Shown piece after piece: positions 13,502 to 22,119 of a stretch of DNA of 36,870 bases. The notes beneath the pieces are model-generated. The model ran no database searches. It was not told where the DNA came from and was given only the letters and a program-made list of their open reading frames with translations. The number at the start of each line of letters is the position of its first letter. Within the stretch, counting starts at the first letter, position 1. Origin of the DNA: Oscillospiraceae bacterium (GTDB lineage Bacteria; Bacillota; Clostridia; Oscillospirales; Ruminococcaceae). Made by a program: the position numbers and the translations under genes. The stretch covers positions 3,297 through 40,166 of the forward strand of contig JAFLUD010000009.1 of assembly GCA_022508965.1 (NCBI GenBank). Reading direction: 5' to 3'.

Positions 13502-15889
13502 ATGACTTTCAGAGAATTGTTGGAAAACGAAGAATTTATCCTGCTTGACGGCGCCATGGGAACCATGCTCCAGGCGGCAGGGCTAAAGCTCGGCGGCATT
13601 CCCGAGGAGCTTAATTTCACAAACCCCGAGCTGATCGAGGGAATTCACAGAAAATATATCGAGGCGGGCGCGCAGGCTGTGTACGCGAACACCTTCGGTG
13701 CAAACCGCCATAAGCTGCAAAACAGCGAGTATTCCGTTGAACAGGTCGTTAAAAAGGGCATCGGGATAGCGCGCAAAGCCTGCGAGGGAACGGGCGCTCT
13801 TGTGGCGCTGGACGTTGGTTCTCTCGGAAGAATGCTCCGTCCCGCGGGCGATCTTCCCGTGGACGAAGCGTATGAGATGTTCAAGGAGATAATGCAGGCG
13901 GGTAGGGACGCGGATTTTATAGTCCTCGAGACCATGACCGACTTAATGGAGATCAAAACCGCGCTGCTTGCCGCAAAGGAGAACACCTCGCTTCCCGTAG
14001 TATGTACGATGACCTTCGAGCGCAATCTTCGGACGTTCACCGGCTGCACGGCGGCGTCAATGGCGCTGACGCTCGGGGCTATGGGCGCGGACGTCATCGG
14101 CATGAACTGCTCCCTCGGACCCGACGAGGCAATGCCTATCTGCGAGGAAATTCTCAGGTGGTCTGACAAGCCCGTTTTGATACGTCCCAACGCGGGACTC
14201 CCCGACCCGAAAACGGGCGAGTACAGCATAACTCCCCAAAAATACGCGGAATACATCGCGCAGATGGCGGATAAGGGCGTAAAGCTGTTCGGGGGCTGCT
14301 GCGGTACGAATCCCGATTTTGTCCGAGAAATGAAATCAGTCCTGAGCGGCAGAAAATATTCGAGGGAAATTCCCGAGATACCCGCGGCGGTGTGCTCGGC
14401 TTCAAAGGTCGTGACGGTAGACACGGTGCGGATAATCGGCGAGCGCATAAATCCCACCGGCAAAAAGCTGTTTAAGGAAGCGCTCAAACGCCGCGACCTT
14501 GATTATATAATGAAGCAGGCGATCGAGCAGACCGACGGCGGCGCGGAAATTCTCGACGTAAACGTGGGGCTTCCCGATATCGACGAAAGGGAAATGATGC
14601 TCCTGGCGGTGGACGCGGTGCAGTCGGTGTGCGACGCGCCGCTGCAAATTGACACCACCGAGACGGAGGTCCTCGAGGCGGCGCTGAGAAACGTCTCGGG
14701 AAAGCCGATCGTCAATTCCGTGAACGGCGAGGACGAAAAGCTCGAAGCTGTGCTGCCTTTGGTGAAGAAATACGGGGCGGCTGTCGTGGGGCTGACGCTC
14801 GATAAGGACGGGATCCCCAAAACCGCCGAAAAGCGCTTCGAGATCGCCGAGAAAATACTTAACCGCGCTCTCGAATACGGCATCCCAAAGCGCGACGTGT
14901 ATATAGACTGCCTTACGCTCACAGCCTCCGCCGAGCAGGACAACGTCATGGAGACCGTCAAGGCTCTGAGAATGGTGCGCGAGCGGCTGGGACTGAAAAA
15001 CGTCCTCGGCGTGTCGAACGTGTCGTTCGGATTGCCGAACAGAGAGCTTGTGAATTCCACTTTCCTGACAATGGCAATGAACAGCGGTCTCGATCTTCCG
15101 ATAATGAACCCCAACAACGCCGCGATGACGGGAGCCGTCGGAGCTTTCAGACTGCTGTCGGGCTATGACAGAAACGGCGCGGATTATATCGAGAAATTCG
15201 GCGCGGAAACCATCGTTACCCAGACCGTTAAGTCGGAGAATAAAGCGGCTGTGACTGCGAGCGGAGACGACATCGCTCACGCAGTGGCAAGCGGCTTGAA
15301 AGCGGAGTGCGCCGCAGCAGCCGAGAAGCTGCTTTCCGAGGGCGCGGATCCGATGTTCCTCATAAATGAAAAGCTGATACCCGCACTGGACAGCGCGGGC
15401 GAGCGTTTTGAAAAGGGCAGCATATTCCTGCCGCAGCTTATTCAGTCCGCGGGCGCGGCGCAGGCGGCGTTCGACGTGGTGAAAAAGGCGATAGCGGCGC
15501 GCGGCGGCGAAAACGAGAGCAGGGGAAGGGTAGTGCTGGCGACGGTAAAGGGCGACATTCACGATATCGGAAAGAATATCGTAAAAACGCTGCTCGAAAA
15601 CTACGGCTTCGAGGTTATTGATCTGGGAAAAGACGTAGATTATCAAACGGTAGTCGACGCCGCGGTGAAATACGACGTGCGTCTTGTGGGACTTTCCGCG
15701 CTTATGACTACCACGCTCAAAAGCATGGAGGAAACGATAAAGCTCCTCCGCGAAAACAACGTAAACTGCAAAATAGTAGTTGGCGGCGCAGTCCTTACGA
15801 AAACCTACGCCGAAAAGATCGGCGCGGATTTCTACGCCAAGGACGCAAAAGAAACCGTCGATATAGCAAAACAAGTCTACTCATCTTAA
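13502..15889 (+). CDS. metH: Cobalamin-dependent methionine synthase, lacking the reactivation domain
   Basis: The 795-aa enzyme transfers a methyl group from methyltetrahydrofolate through cobalamin to homocysteine. The homocysteine module has Zn-binding C203 (GMNCSLGP) and C266/C267 (GGCCGTNP). The pterin module begins near RIIGERINPTGK (residue 310). The cobalamin cap and Rossmann module carry GDIHDIGKN with His687 as the lower axial ligand. The protein stops there, without the AdoMet-binding reactivation domain of E. coli MetH (about 1227 aa). Shortened MetH proteins are common in Clostridia and need separate reactivation, but no such gene is in the window. AAAGGAG precedes the ATG. The last 9 bases overlap the convergent DUF3793 gene. 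Confidence 0.93.
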   Translation: MTFRELLENEEFILLDGAMGTMLQAAGLKLGGIPEELNFTNPELIEGIHRKYIEAGAQAVYANTFGANRHKLQNSEYSVEQVVKKGIGIARKACEGTGALVALDVGSLGRMLRPAGDLPVDEAYEMFKEIMQAGRDADFIVLETMTDLMEIKTALLAAKENTSLPVVCTMTFERNLRTFTGCTAASMALTLGAMGADVIGMNCSLGPDEAMPICEEILRWSDKPVLIRPNAGLPDPKTGEYSITPQKYAEYIAQMADKGVKLFGGCCGTNPDFVREMKSVLSGRKYSREIPEIPAAVCSASKVVTVDTVRIIGERINPTGKKLFKEALKRRDLDYIMKQAIEQTDGGAEILDVNVGLPDIDEREMMLLAVDAVQSVCDAPLQIDTTETEVLEAALRNVSGKPIVNSVNGEDEKLEAVLPLVKKYGAAVVGLTLDKDGIPKTAEKRFEIAEKILNRALEYGIPKRDVYIDCLTLTASAEQDNVMETVKALRMVRERLGLKNVLGVSNVSFGLPNRELVNSTFLTMAMNSGLDLPIMNPNNAAMTGAVGAFRLLSGYDRNGADYIEKFGAETIVTQTVKSENKAAVTASGDDIAHAVASGLKAECAAAAEKLLSEGADPMFLINEKLIPALDSAGERFEKGSIFLPQLIQSAGAAQAAFDVVKKAIAARGGENESRGRVVLATVKGDIHDIGKNIVKTLLENYGFEVIDLGKDVDYQTVVDAAVKYDVRLVGLSALMTTTLKSMEETIKLLRENNVNCKIVVGGAVLTKTYAEKIGADFYAKDAKETVDIAKQVYSS

Positions 15890-16423
15890 CACGCATAGCC
15901 GCTCAATCGAGCGGCTATTCTCGTATAAACGGGAATAAATTTCGGTGCATTTTTTGAATTGTGAGAACTGTTTTTTCGCGTAATCCACGTCGCCGTAGAC
16001 CTTCCACGCTCCCGAAAAACGGCAGTCGCTTTTTTCGATAAAGCCGCGCACGTCCTCGGGCGGATAACCGAGAAAAAGACCGATCTCATGCGGGAATTCG
16101 CAGCCCTCGCAAATGCGCTTAGAAAGTCTCTTTACGCATTTTTCGGGGAATTCGGGTGAATATCCGCGGCGGGCGAGGATATCCCGCGCTTCGGGGAGAT
16201 TCAGGTCGCGCATAAGCTGTGATGTCCTGTAAATGTACACAAGAATATCGCCGCGTTTATTCTCAAAAGGAACCGCTCTCAGCCCGTTTTCGCGAAAAAT
16301 TCCGTTCCACCGCCGAAAGCACGCCAGCATTTCGCGCCCGTCCCGAAAATTCCCCCTAAACAAGCTCCCTGTCTTGATCCCCGCCAAAGTAGGCGCACAA
16401 TATTTTACAATGTTCCTATCCAT
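15881..16423 (-). CDS. DUF3793 family protein
   Basis: The 180-aa cytoplasmic protein resembles DUF3793, a family common in anaerobic Firmicutes: MDRNIVKYCAPTLAGIKTGS at the start, FENKRGDILVYIYR in the middle and the hallmark HEIGLFLGYPPEDVRGFI near residue 110. Function is not established. The gene is convergent with metH and overlaps its last 9 bases. The start codon directly follows a run of 7-nt repeats (16429-16459), which occupies the place of the ribosome site; only a weak AAAG is present. Confidence 0.85.
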   Translation of the reverse strand: MDRNIVKYCAPTLAGIKTGSLFRGNFRDGREMLACFRRWNGIFRENGLRAVPFENKRGDILVYIYRTSQLMRDLNLPEARDILARRGYSPEFPEKCVKRLSKRICEGCEFPHEIGLFLGYPPEDVRGFIEKSDCRFSGAWKVYGDVDYAKKQFSQFKKCTEIYSRLYENSRSIERLCVLR

Positions 16424-16428
16424 AAAAT

Positions 16429-16459
16429 ACTTTACACTTTACACTTTCCACTGTCAACT
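16429..16459. repeat. 7-nt-period repeats (AGTNNAA type) at the DUF3793 start
   Basis: On the minus strand the units read AGTTGAC, AGTGGAA, AGTGTAA, AGTGTAA, AGTATTT, running into the ATG of the DUF3793 gene. The same units occur at 31717-31752 and 31872-31908. A separate 14-mer direct repeat, AAATAATCCCCCGG, follows at 16462-16475 and 16550-16563. Confidence 0.7.
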
Positions 16460-16554
16460 GAAAATAATCCCCCGGCAGCCAGCTGCTTTTTTCCAATATT
16501 ATGCGGATAATTTCCGAGCAATAATGGCTGTAAGGATATTTTGTTGCTGAAATA

Positions 16555-16588
16555 ATCCCCCGGACTATTGCCCGGAGGATCGTTTTTT
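16555..16588. terminator. Hairpin terminator, plus-strand canonical, possibly bidirectional
   Basis: ATCCCCCGG pairs with CCGGAGGAT around an 8-base loop and is followed by CGTTTTTT on the plus strand. On the minus strand it lies 17 bases after the SASP stop and would be followed by TATTTC, so it may also end SASP transcription. Confidence 0.6.
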
Positions 16589-16605
16589 CAAAAAAGGGAC
16601 AGAGC

Positions 16606-16782
16606 TTACTTAGCGTTCTGAGAATAGCTCTCGATCATCTTTTTAACCATCATACCGCCGATAGAACCAGCCTGTCTTGCGGTCAGGTCGCCGTTATAGC
16701 CGTTGTTGAGGGTAACGCCTACTTCGTTAGCTGCCTGCATCTTGATGTTGTTAAGATTAGCCTTATACTGTTTGTTAGCCAT
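16606..16782 (-). CDS. Alpha/beta-type small acid-soluble spore protein
   Basis: The 58-aa DNA-binding spore protein coats and protects DNA in the dormant spore and is degraded by GPR protease at germination. The family signature LTARQAGSIGGMMVKKMIE occupies residues 33-51; NEVGV at 19-23 resembles the GPR cleavage region. The start MANKQYKANL was chosen because AAGGAG lies 7 bases upstream. Expression should be forespore-specific (sigma-G), but I could not identify a convincing sigma-G promoter. It confirms a spore-forming host. Confidence 0.93.
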   Translation of the reverse strand: MANKQYKANLNNIKMQAANEVGVTLNNGYNGDLTARQAGSIGGMMVKKMIESYSQNAK

Positions 16783-16840
16783 GATAATTCTCCTTGAAAT
16801 CAATTAGTAATAGCAAGGAATTACATAAAACGCGTCTAAG

Positions 16841-16933
16841 GAATGTTCGATACCGAAATATCGTTCGTTTCGAGCTTCTGCCTTTGACAATGGTTCACAC
16901 TTGAAACGAATTGCCAAAGGCGGCTCGCCTTAA
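16841..16933. repeat. 93-bp dispersed repeat, copy 2
   Basis: Ungapped alignment to 11041-11133; it ends in the same AAGGCGGCTCGCCTTAA hairpin. It lies between the divergent SASP and putP genes. On the minus strand it reads KASRL, then HCQRQKLE, matching KASRL and HFQRQTLE of copy 1 in the same frame. The remaining spacer to 17092 is AT-rich with no other gene seen. Confidence 0.7.
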
Positions 16934-17092
16934 AACAAATTTGAACATAACGAACAAATCCGTTTTCAAAAACCCGTTTTGACCCTTGCGCTATTATTAT
17001 TTTCGGCGTTTTTGAAAATATTAAAGGTAATTGTTTGCTGGAAAGTAAGATTTTGTTTTGGGGAATAAAGGGAAATTTCCCGAAAAAAGTAC

Positions 17093-17121
17093 TTGCAATG
17101 TTTCTCAAAATGTGTTATAAT
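17093..17121 (+). promoter_or_regulatory. Sigma-A promoter of putP
   Basis: TTGCAA at 17093-17098, a 17-base spacer and TATAAT at 17116-17121, with AAGGAG 6 bases before the putP ATG. Confidence 0.8.
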
Positions 17122-17157
17122 TAATATTGTATTATTTTTAATGTAAGGAGAATGTAA

Positions 17158-18693
17158 ATGGAATTCAGTATTTATACTGTCGCGGCGTTTATACTTTATG
17201 CGCTGGTGATACTCGCGATAGGAATATTGTCGTTCAGAAAATCCAAAAATATGTCGGATTATTTTCTCGGCGGAAGAAAGCTGGGAAGCTGGACGACGGC
17301 GATATCGGCGCAGGCGTCGGACATGAGCGGCTGGCTGCTTATGGGACTTCCGGGTTCGGTAATGGTAGGCGGACTCACCCAGAGCTGGATAGCTATAGGC
17401 TTGTTTATCGGCACTTACTTAAACTGGCTGATACTCGCGAAGCGCCTTCGCAAGATGTCCTACGCGGTAGGCGACGCGATAACGATCCCCGAGTATTTCC
17501 AGAAGAGATTTTTCAATAATTCGCCGGTAGTGCGTCTGGTATGCGCGATTATTATTTTCTTCTTCTTCCTGATCTATACCGCGTCGGCGTTCAGCGGCGG
17601 AGCAAAGCTCTTTAACTTCGTTTTCGGCGTGGAATACAGAATAGCTCTTACTATCGGCGCGCTGATAATCATTTCCTATACGTTCTTGGGAGGCTTCTTG
17701 GCGGTCTGCTGGACCGATCTTATGCAGGGAACGCTGATGTTCATAGCACTGGTGGTAGTTCCGATAGTGGTTCTTGTGAAAGTTCCCGATACGGGCGCTG
17801 CCTGGAATGCCGCTCTCACAAACGGCGCGATCACCGATTATTACTTAAGCTTCATCAAGAACCCCGACGGAACTCTCGCGATAACCACGATAGTTTCGGG
17901 ACTCGCGTGGGGACTGGGATATTTCGGAATGCCGCATATTTTAGTCAGATTCATGGCAATCAAGAACAGCGACATGATCAAAAAATCCCGCCTTATTGCA
18001 ACGATCTGGGTATTTGTAACGCTCTTTGCGGCGGTGCTTGTCGGAATTTTCGGAATGATGTTCTTAAACGCTCCCGAAAACGCAGATATTCTCGCAAAGT
18101 TCAATCAGATGGGCGACAGCGAGAAGATATTCATGTTCCTGTCGTCGTCGCTGCTGCCTGCGATAATCGCGGGAGTGATACTCTCGGCGATACTCGCGGC
18201 GATCATGAGCACGGCGGATTCTCAGCTGCTGGTAACCTCCTCGGCGGTCACCAACGATATGTTCAAGCTCTTCAAGAAAAACGCCTCCGAAAAGACGCTT
18301 ATGTGGATATCGCGCGGTACGGTTATCGTGGTAGCTGTCATCGCGTACATCATAGCGCTTGACGAGAACAGCTCGGTAATGGGCTTGGTGTCCTACGCCT
18401 GGGCGGGACTGGGCGCGGCATTCGGACCCGCAATGCTGCTGTCGCTGTTCTGGAAGAGAATGACGATCCACGGCGCGGTAGCGGGAATAATCGCGGGCGG
18501 CGCTTCGGTAATTATCTGGGAGAACGTTCCGTTGTTTGCGAATACGGGCGTTTACTCGCTGGCTCCGGCGTTTGCGATAGCGCTGTGTGCGGTCATCGCA
18601 GTTTCGCTGATAACCAAGATCGACGTTTCAAAGGTGGACGAGCTGTTCCAAAAGGCATCGTCGCATTCGCTTGAAGAACCAAAAGCAGAATAA
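17158..18693 (+). CDS. putP: Sodium/proline symporter (SSS family)
   Basis: The 511-aa membrane protein with about 13 helices couples Na+ entry to proline uptake. SSS/PutP signatures: FRKSKNMSDYFLGGRKLGSW, SAQASDMSGWLLMGLPG (Na+ and proline sites in helix 2) and IMSTADSQLLVTSS in helix 8. Length agrees with PutP (about 500 aa). It is a single gene with its own promoter and terminator. Proline may serve osmoprotection or Stickland-type fermentation; the window does not say which. Confidence 0.93.
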   Translation: MEFSIYTVAAFILYALVILAIGILSFRKSKNMSDYFLGGRKLGSWTTAISAQASDMSGWLLMGLPGSVMVGGLTQSWIAIGLFIGTYLNWLILAKRLRKMSYAVGDAITIPEYFQKRFFNNSPVVRLVCAIIIFFFFLIYTASAFSGGAKLFNFVFGVEYRIALTIGALIIISYTFLGGFLAVCWTDLMQGTLMFIALVVVPIVVLVKVPDTGAAWNAALTNGAITDYYLSFIKNPDGTLAITTIVSGLAWGLGYFGMPHILVRFMAIKNSDMIKKSRLIATIWVFVTLFAAVLVGIFGMMFLNAPENADILAKFNQMGDSEKIFMFLSSSLLPAIIAGVILSAILAAIMSTADSQLLVTSSAVTNDMFKLFKKNASEKTLMWISRGTVIVVAVIAYIIALDENSSVMGLVSYAWAGLGAAFGPAMLLSLFWKRMTIHGAVAGIIAGGASVIIWENVPLFANTGVYSLAPAFAIALCAVIAVSLITKIDVSKVDELFQKASSHSLEEPKAE

Positions 18694-18699
18694 AAAATC

Positions 18700-18729
18700 A
18701 GGCTCGGTAATAATTACCGAGCCTTTTTA
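18700..18729 (+). terminator. Rho-independent terminator of putP
   Basis: A perfect 11-bp stem AGGCTCGGTAA/TTACCGAGCCT with a TAA loop is followed by TTTTT. It lies between the convergent putP and spoIVA genes and may serve both. Confidence 0.88.
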
Positions 18730-18755
18730 TATGCCATAAAGGAGGATTGTTTCTT

Positions 18756-20231
18756 TTAAAGAATTATGCAGATAAGTCCGCCGCAGCCGTCGTTTATGAT
18801 CCTTTGAATTGTCTCCTGGAGCTTCATACGCGCGTCGGTGGGCATACGGTTGAGCTTGTTGTGAAGCCCCTCGTTTACCAGATCGGAGAGCGATTTCCCA
18901 AAGATGTTGCTTTCCCAAATCTTCGTGGGATTTTCCTCAAAATCGTTGAGAAGATAGGTGATAAGCTCCTCGGATTGCTTTTCGCTGCCGACGATGGGAT
19001 TTATCTCGGTGGTGATATTCGCGCTCATCATATGTATAGACGGCGCGGAAGCCTTAAGTCTGACGCCGTATTTTCCGCCCTGCTTTATGATCTCGGGTTC
19101 CTCGAGAGTAAGCTCATCCATCTGCGGGAGTACGATTCCATAGCCCGTAGCCTCCACCTCTTCGAGGGCGTTTTTAACGCGCTCGTATCTGCGCTTGATA
19201 TCCGCAAGCTCTATCATGCACGGCATAAGATCGTTCTCGCTTTGAAGATCAAGCCCCGTGGCTTCTCCGAGAATTTTATAGAACAGCTCGCTTTGAAGCG
19301 TGATGTCGATGATACCCGTGCCGGTGCCGAGGTCAAGCTCCTCCGCGAACGCGCGCTTGATGTATTCGCACTGCGAAATAGCGTCGGCGGCGGTCTTGAT
19401 ATCGTTGATCCCCGCGATCTCGGCTGCCTGCGCCTTAATGCAGCCGAACACCTCTTTTTTCAGCCAGTGATCCTTGTCGAGCGCGGTGATCCATCTCGGC
19501 ATACGGATCTTCACCTCGCGCACGGGGAATTTCAGCAGCACCGCTCCCAGAATCTCGATGATCTTTTCCTCGTTAAGATCTACGCAGTTTACGGGAATAA
19601 CGTCGTTCTCATATTTCTCGGAAAGCTCCCGCGCAAGCTGCCTGCTTTCGGGACTGTCGGGGTTCTCGCAGTTGAGAAGCACCACAAACGGCTTGTTGAT
19701 CTCGTTGAGTTCCGAAATAATGCGTTCCTCGGCTGCCTGGTATTCTTCTCTGGGAATATCCGTGATGCTGCCGTCGGTGGTGACGACGATGCCTATCGTG
19801 GAATGTTCGTTGATTACCTTCTGAGTGCCGACCTCCGCCGCCATGTTAAACGGAACTTCCTCGTCGAACCACGGCGTCATCACCATACGCGGAGCCTCGT
19901 TTTCTATATAGCCGATAGCGGATGGAACTATGTAGCCCACGCAGTCGATAAGCCGCACGTTCATTTTTACGGAATCGGGAAGCTCGATAGTCACAGCCTC
20001 CTCGGGGACGAATTTCGGCTCGGTGGTCATGATAGTTTTTCCCGCGGAGGATTGCGGAAGCTCATCGTTGGCGCGCTCACGCCGAAATTCGTCGGGAATA
20101 TTCGGGATAACCAGGCTGTTCATAAAACGGCTGATAAAGGTGGATTTTCCCGAACGCACAGGACCTACGACCCCGAGGTAGATATTTCCGCCCGTGCGCT
20201 TTGCGATATCGGAATAAATTGTGTTGTCCAT
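18756..20231 (-). CDS. spoIVA: Stage IV sporulation protein A, spore coat morphogenetic ATPase
   Basis: The 491-aa protein polymerises on the forespore outer membrane using ATP and forms the basement layer of the coat. The N-terminus reads DIAKRTGGNIYLGVVGPVRS with a Walker A GPVRSGKST at about 23-31. DCVGYIVPSAIGY and TPWFDEEVPF follow, as in other SpoIVA proteins. The C-terminal amphipathic region ends ICIIL. I chose the ATG at 20231, 13 bases after AAAGGAG; a GTG 12 bases upstream would be too close to that site. It lies 18 bases after sipL and should be co-transcribed from the sigma-E promoter at 21831. Confidence 0.95.
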   Translation of the reverse strand: MDNTIYSDIAKRTGGNIYLGVVGPVRSGKSTFISRFMNSLVIPNIPDEFRRERANDELPQSSAGKTIMTTEPKFVPEEAVTIELPDSVKMNVRLIDCVGYIVPSAIGYIENEAPRMVMTPWFDEEVPFNMAAEVGTQKVINEHSTIGIVVTTDGSITDIPREEYQAAEERIISELNEINKPFVVLLNCENPDSPESRQLARELSEKYENDVIPVNCVDLNEEKIIEILGAVLLKFPVREVKIRMPRWITALDKDHWLKKEVFGCIKAQAAEIAGINDIKTAADAISQCEYIKRAFAEELDLGTGTGIIDITLQSELFYKILGEATGLDLQSENDLMPCMIELADIKRRYERVKNALEEVEATGYGIVLPQMDELTLEEPEIIKQGGKYGVRLKASAPSIHMMSANITTEINPIVGSEKQSEELITYLLNDFEENPTKIWESNIFGKSLSDLVNEGLHNKLNRMPTDARMKLQETIQRIINDGCGGLICIIL

Positions 20232-20249
20232 ATTTAATGTCACTCTCCT

Positions 20250-21791
20250 TTAAACTGTGGGAATGATGATCATGCCCGAAAGCGGCGCGTCGCAGTCCTC
20301 AATTTCGTTTTCCTCCATAATTGCCTTAACGGTGGTATTGCATTGCTTGGCGATGCTCCAGCAGTCGGAGGAATCGTTTGTATAGCAGATCCTCAGCGCG
20401 AATTCGTCCGATTTGTCCTTGGGTCTGTCCTCGGCGATAACGACCGAGTTTATTGCTTCGATGGGCTTGATGTTGTGAAGGCTCGCCTCAAAGCCGATGG
20501 AGGCTGTAAGCTCCAGCGAGCCGTCGGATTTTATCGAGAATCCCGTGTCGGTGATGTTCGCGGTGAAATCAATAACGGTATCGCCCGTAACGTTCGCGGC
20601 GGGGATTATCTGCTCGACAGCCTCCTGCTTTTCCGCTAAGAACGGCACTCCGTCGGCGTTCTTACCGAACGCGCGGCAGAACAGCTGCCCCGAGAGAACC
20701 AGCTCTCCGTCGGCATTCGGACGGCAAACGGGATTTTTAAGCTCGCTCGATACGTCCCATACCGAGCGTATCTCGCCCTTGTCGGTGGTAAGATTGGTGC
20801 GGACGGCGACGTTCTGAGAGACGGTGCGCGGCTCGGCGGCGATCTTCAGCAGGTTAGAGGTGGATTCCGTTTCGTATTCGGTGGAATACACGTCGATCGG
20901 GATCTCGGCGGTCTCTTCCTGTTGAGCGCGCACTCTGCACATAACCAGCAGCTCGCAGGAGATGATGCCGCTGTCGGATTTCGGGATAAGCTCCATGTTC
21001 ATTACGCATATCTCGGGGAATGTGCGGTGAACGTCGGTGATGCCGTCGATATCGAGAATAGCGGAGATCGGGATATCCGCGGACATTTTCTCGGTTTCCG
21101 AGCAGCCGTTGCTTTCGGGATTCGCAACGCCGTAAAGAGCGTTTATCGTGACGGTTCCCTTAAGAACCGCCTTGTCGGCGATAACGCGAAGATCGGTTAT
21201 CTTGGGAACTGCGTCGCACTGCATTATAAACGCGATCCCGGGCGCGCCCGTTTCTATCTCCTCGCGAACCGACATCTGTTTTTCCGCGAAGAGCGTTTTC
21301 CCGCAGCACTGGACCTCGCGCATACGCACCTGAAGCCCCCTCGGGATCTCGGGCAGAGCGTATTCCGTACAGGAAACTGCCTTGATACGGCAGGAGACCG
21401 CTCCGCGAACGTCGATGCGGCGCGGACTAGCGGCTCTGCAGCTGCAATAATCCGACTTCATCGAAAGCGACACCAGCGGCGTTTCCGATACGGCGCCCTT
21501 GCGGCTCATATCAACGGTTTTAGAATAGGTATACCGCTGGTCGATGCAGTACACGTCGGTGCTGTTTTCCGCGAGATACAGCACCTTTATGTACACAACG
21601 CCGTCGATATCCAGCCTTCCGTCGCCCGAGACGTTGTAGGACGCGGTTTTGGGCGTAAGCGTGCAGGACAGGAGCTTGAAAATATCTGGGCAGTAATCGG
21701 GCAGGACATAGTCCAGCTCCACGCCCTGCTCGACCTGACCGTCGAAAACGGTCTCGTCAATATGCACGGCGTTTAGGGTTTTCTCTTCCAT
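20250..21791 (-). CDS. sipL: SpoIVA-interacting protein SipL (SPOCS/DUF3794 and LysM domains)
   Basis: The 513-aa protein begins with a DUF3794/SPOCS region (GVELDYVLPDYCPDIFKLL near residue 23), has further SPOCS-like segments in the middle, and ends with a LysM domain (SIAKQCNTTVKAIMEENEI ... GMIIIPTV, about 462-513). In Clostridioides difficile SipL binds SpoIVA through its LysM domain and is needed for coat localisation; adjacency to spoIVA here supports the same function. AAGGAGG precedes the ATG. Other DUF3794-LysM proteins exist in spores, so the name rests on domains plus context. Confidence 0.88.
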   Translation of the reverse strand: MEEKTLNAVHIDETVFDGQVEQGVELDYVLPDYCPDIFKLLSCTLTPKTASYNVSGDGRLDIDGVVYIKVLYLAENSTDVYCIDQRYTYSKTVDMSRKGAVSETPLVSLSMKSDYCSCRAASPRRIDVRGAVSCRIKAVSCTEYALPEIPRGLQVRMREVQCCGKTLFAEKQMSVREEIETGAPGIAFIMQCDAVPKITDLRVIADKAVLKGTVTINALYGVANPESNGCSETEKMSADIPISAILDIDGITDVHRTFPEICVMNMELIPKSDSGIISCELLVMCRVRAQQEETAEIPIDVYSTEYETESTSNLLKIAAEPRTVSQNVAVRTNLTTDKGEIRSVWDVSSELKNPVCRPNADGELVLSGQLFCRAFGKNADGVPFLAEKQEAVEQIIPAANVTGDTVIDFTANITDTGFSIKSDGSLELTASIGFEASLHNIKPIEAINSVVIAEDRPKDKSDEFALRICYTNDSSDCWSIAKQCNTTVKAIMEENEIEDCDAPLSGMIIIPTV

Positions 21792-21830
21792 AAAAATCCT
21801 CCTTGTGGTATGTAATAAGTTTTCAGTGGT

Positions 21831-21859
21831 ATTGTATGCTTGTTTTGAGACAAGTATGC
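21831..21859 (-). promoter_or_regulatory. Sigma-E-type promoter of sipL-spoIVA
   Basis: On the minus strand, GCATACT (21859-21853), a 14-base spacer and CATACAAT (21838-21831), which matches the sigma-E -10 consensus CATACAnT. It predicts a leader of about 33 bases. Mother-cell sigma-E control of both genes is expected from other spore formers. Confidence 0.7.
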
Positions 21860-21862
21860 TTA

Positions 21863-21893
21863 TAGTTGTTAGAGATTAGTGATTAGAGATTAG
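21863..21893. repeat. 7-nt-period repeats (TAGNNNT type)
   Basis: Units TAGTTGT, TAGAGAT, TAGTGAT, TAGAGAT, TAG run without gaps between the divergent sigma-E promoter (minus) and the sigma-A promoter at 21901 (plus). Confidence 0.7.
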
Positions 21894-21900
21894 TTTTTTG

Positions 21901-21929
21901 TTGACAATTGCGTAAATCTGTGTTATAAT
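21901..21929 (+). promoter_or_regulatory. Sigma-A promoter of the tepA-ftsK cluster
   Basis: Perfect TTGACA (21901-21906), 17-base spacer, perfect TATAAT (21924-21929). The leader to the tepA ATG is about 185 bases and includes a hairpin AAGCTGC/GCAGCTT at 22081-22100 just before the ribosome site and the 14-mer AGCCGTACAGCAAT at 22020. The leader is unexplained. Confidence 0.85.
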
Positions 21930-22119
21930 TATAATGTATAGTTATGTGGAATTATAATTATATTTAGGAATAAACTTGTCCCCTCGTGTCATAATATGTT
22001 GTATCAATGGCATCGTAATAGCCGTACAGCAATCAGCCTGCAGTTAAATGCAACATAATATTGAGAAAAGCAGCGGGCAGAAGCTGCCTCCAAGCAGCTT
22101 GCCGCCGAGGAGAACAAAG

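Noticed and set aside
14402-15874. 490-residue minus-strand frame inside metH
   Set aside because: It is antisense to the pterin and cobalamin modules, whose motifs are intact; there is no start context.
16783-16860. Sigma-G promoter for the SASP gene
   Set aside because: Expected by biology, but no pair of -35 and -10 elements with proper spacing could be recognised.
16836-17108. 90-residue minus-strand frame upstream of SASP
   Set aside because: It overlaps the putP promoter region, lacks a ribosome site, and its similarity to another frame comes from the shared repeat.
18747-20237. 496-residue plus-strand frame opposite spoIVA
   Set aside because: It mirrors spoIVA almost exactly, has no ribosome site or family motif, and results from codon bias on the real strand.
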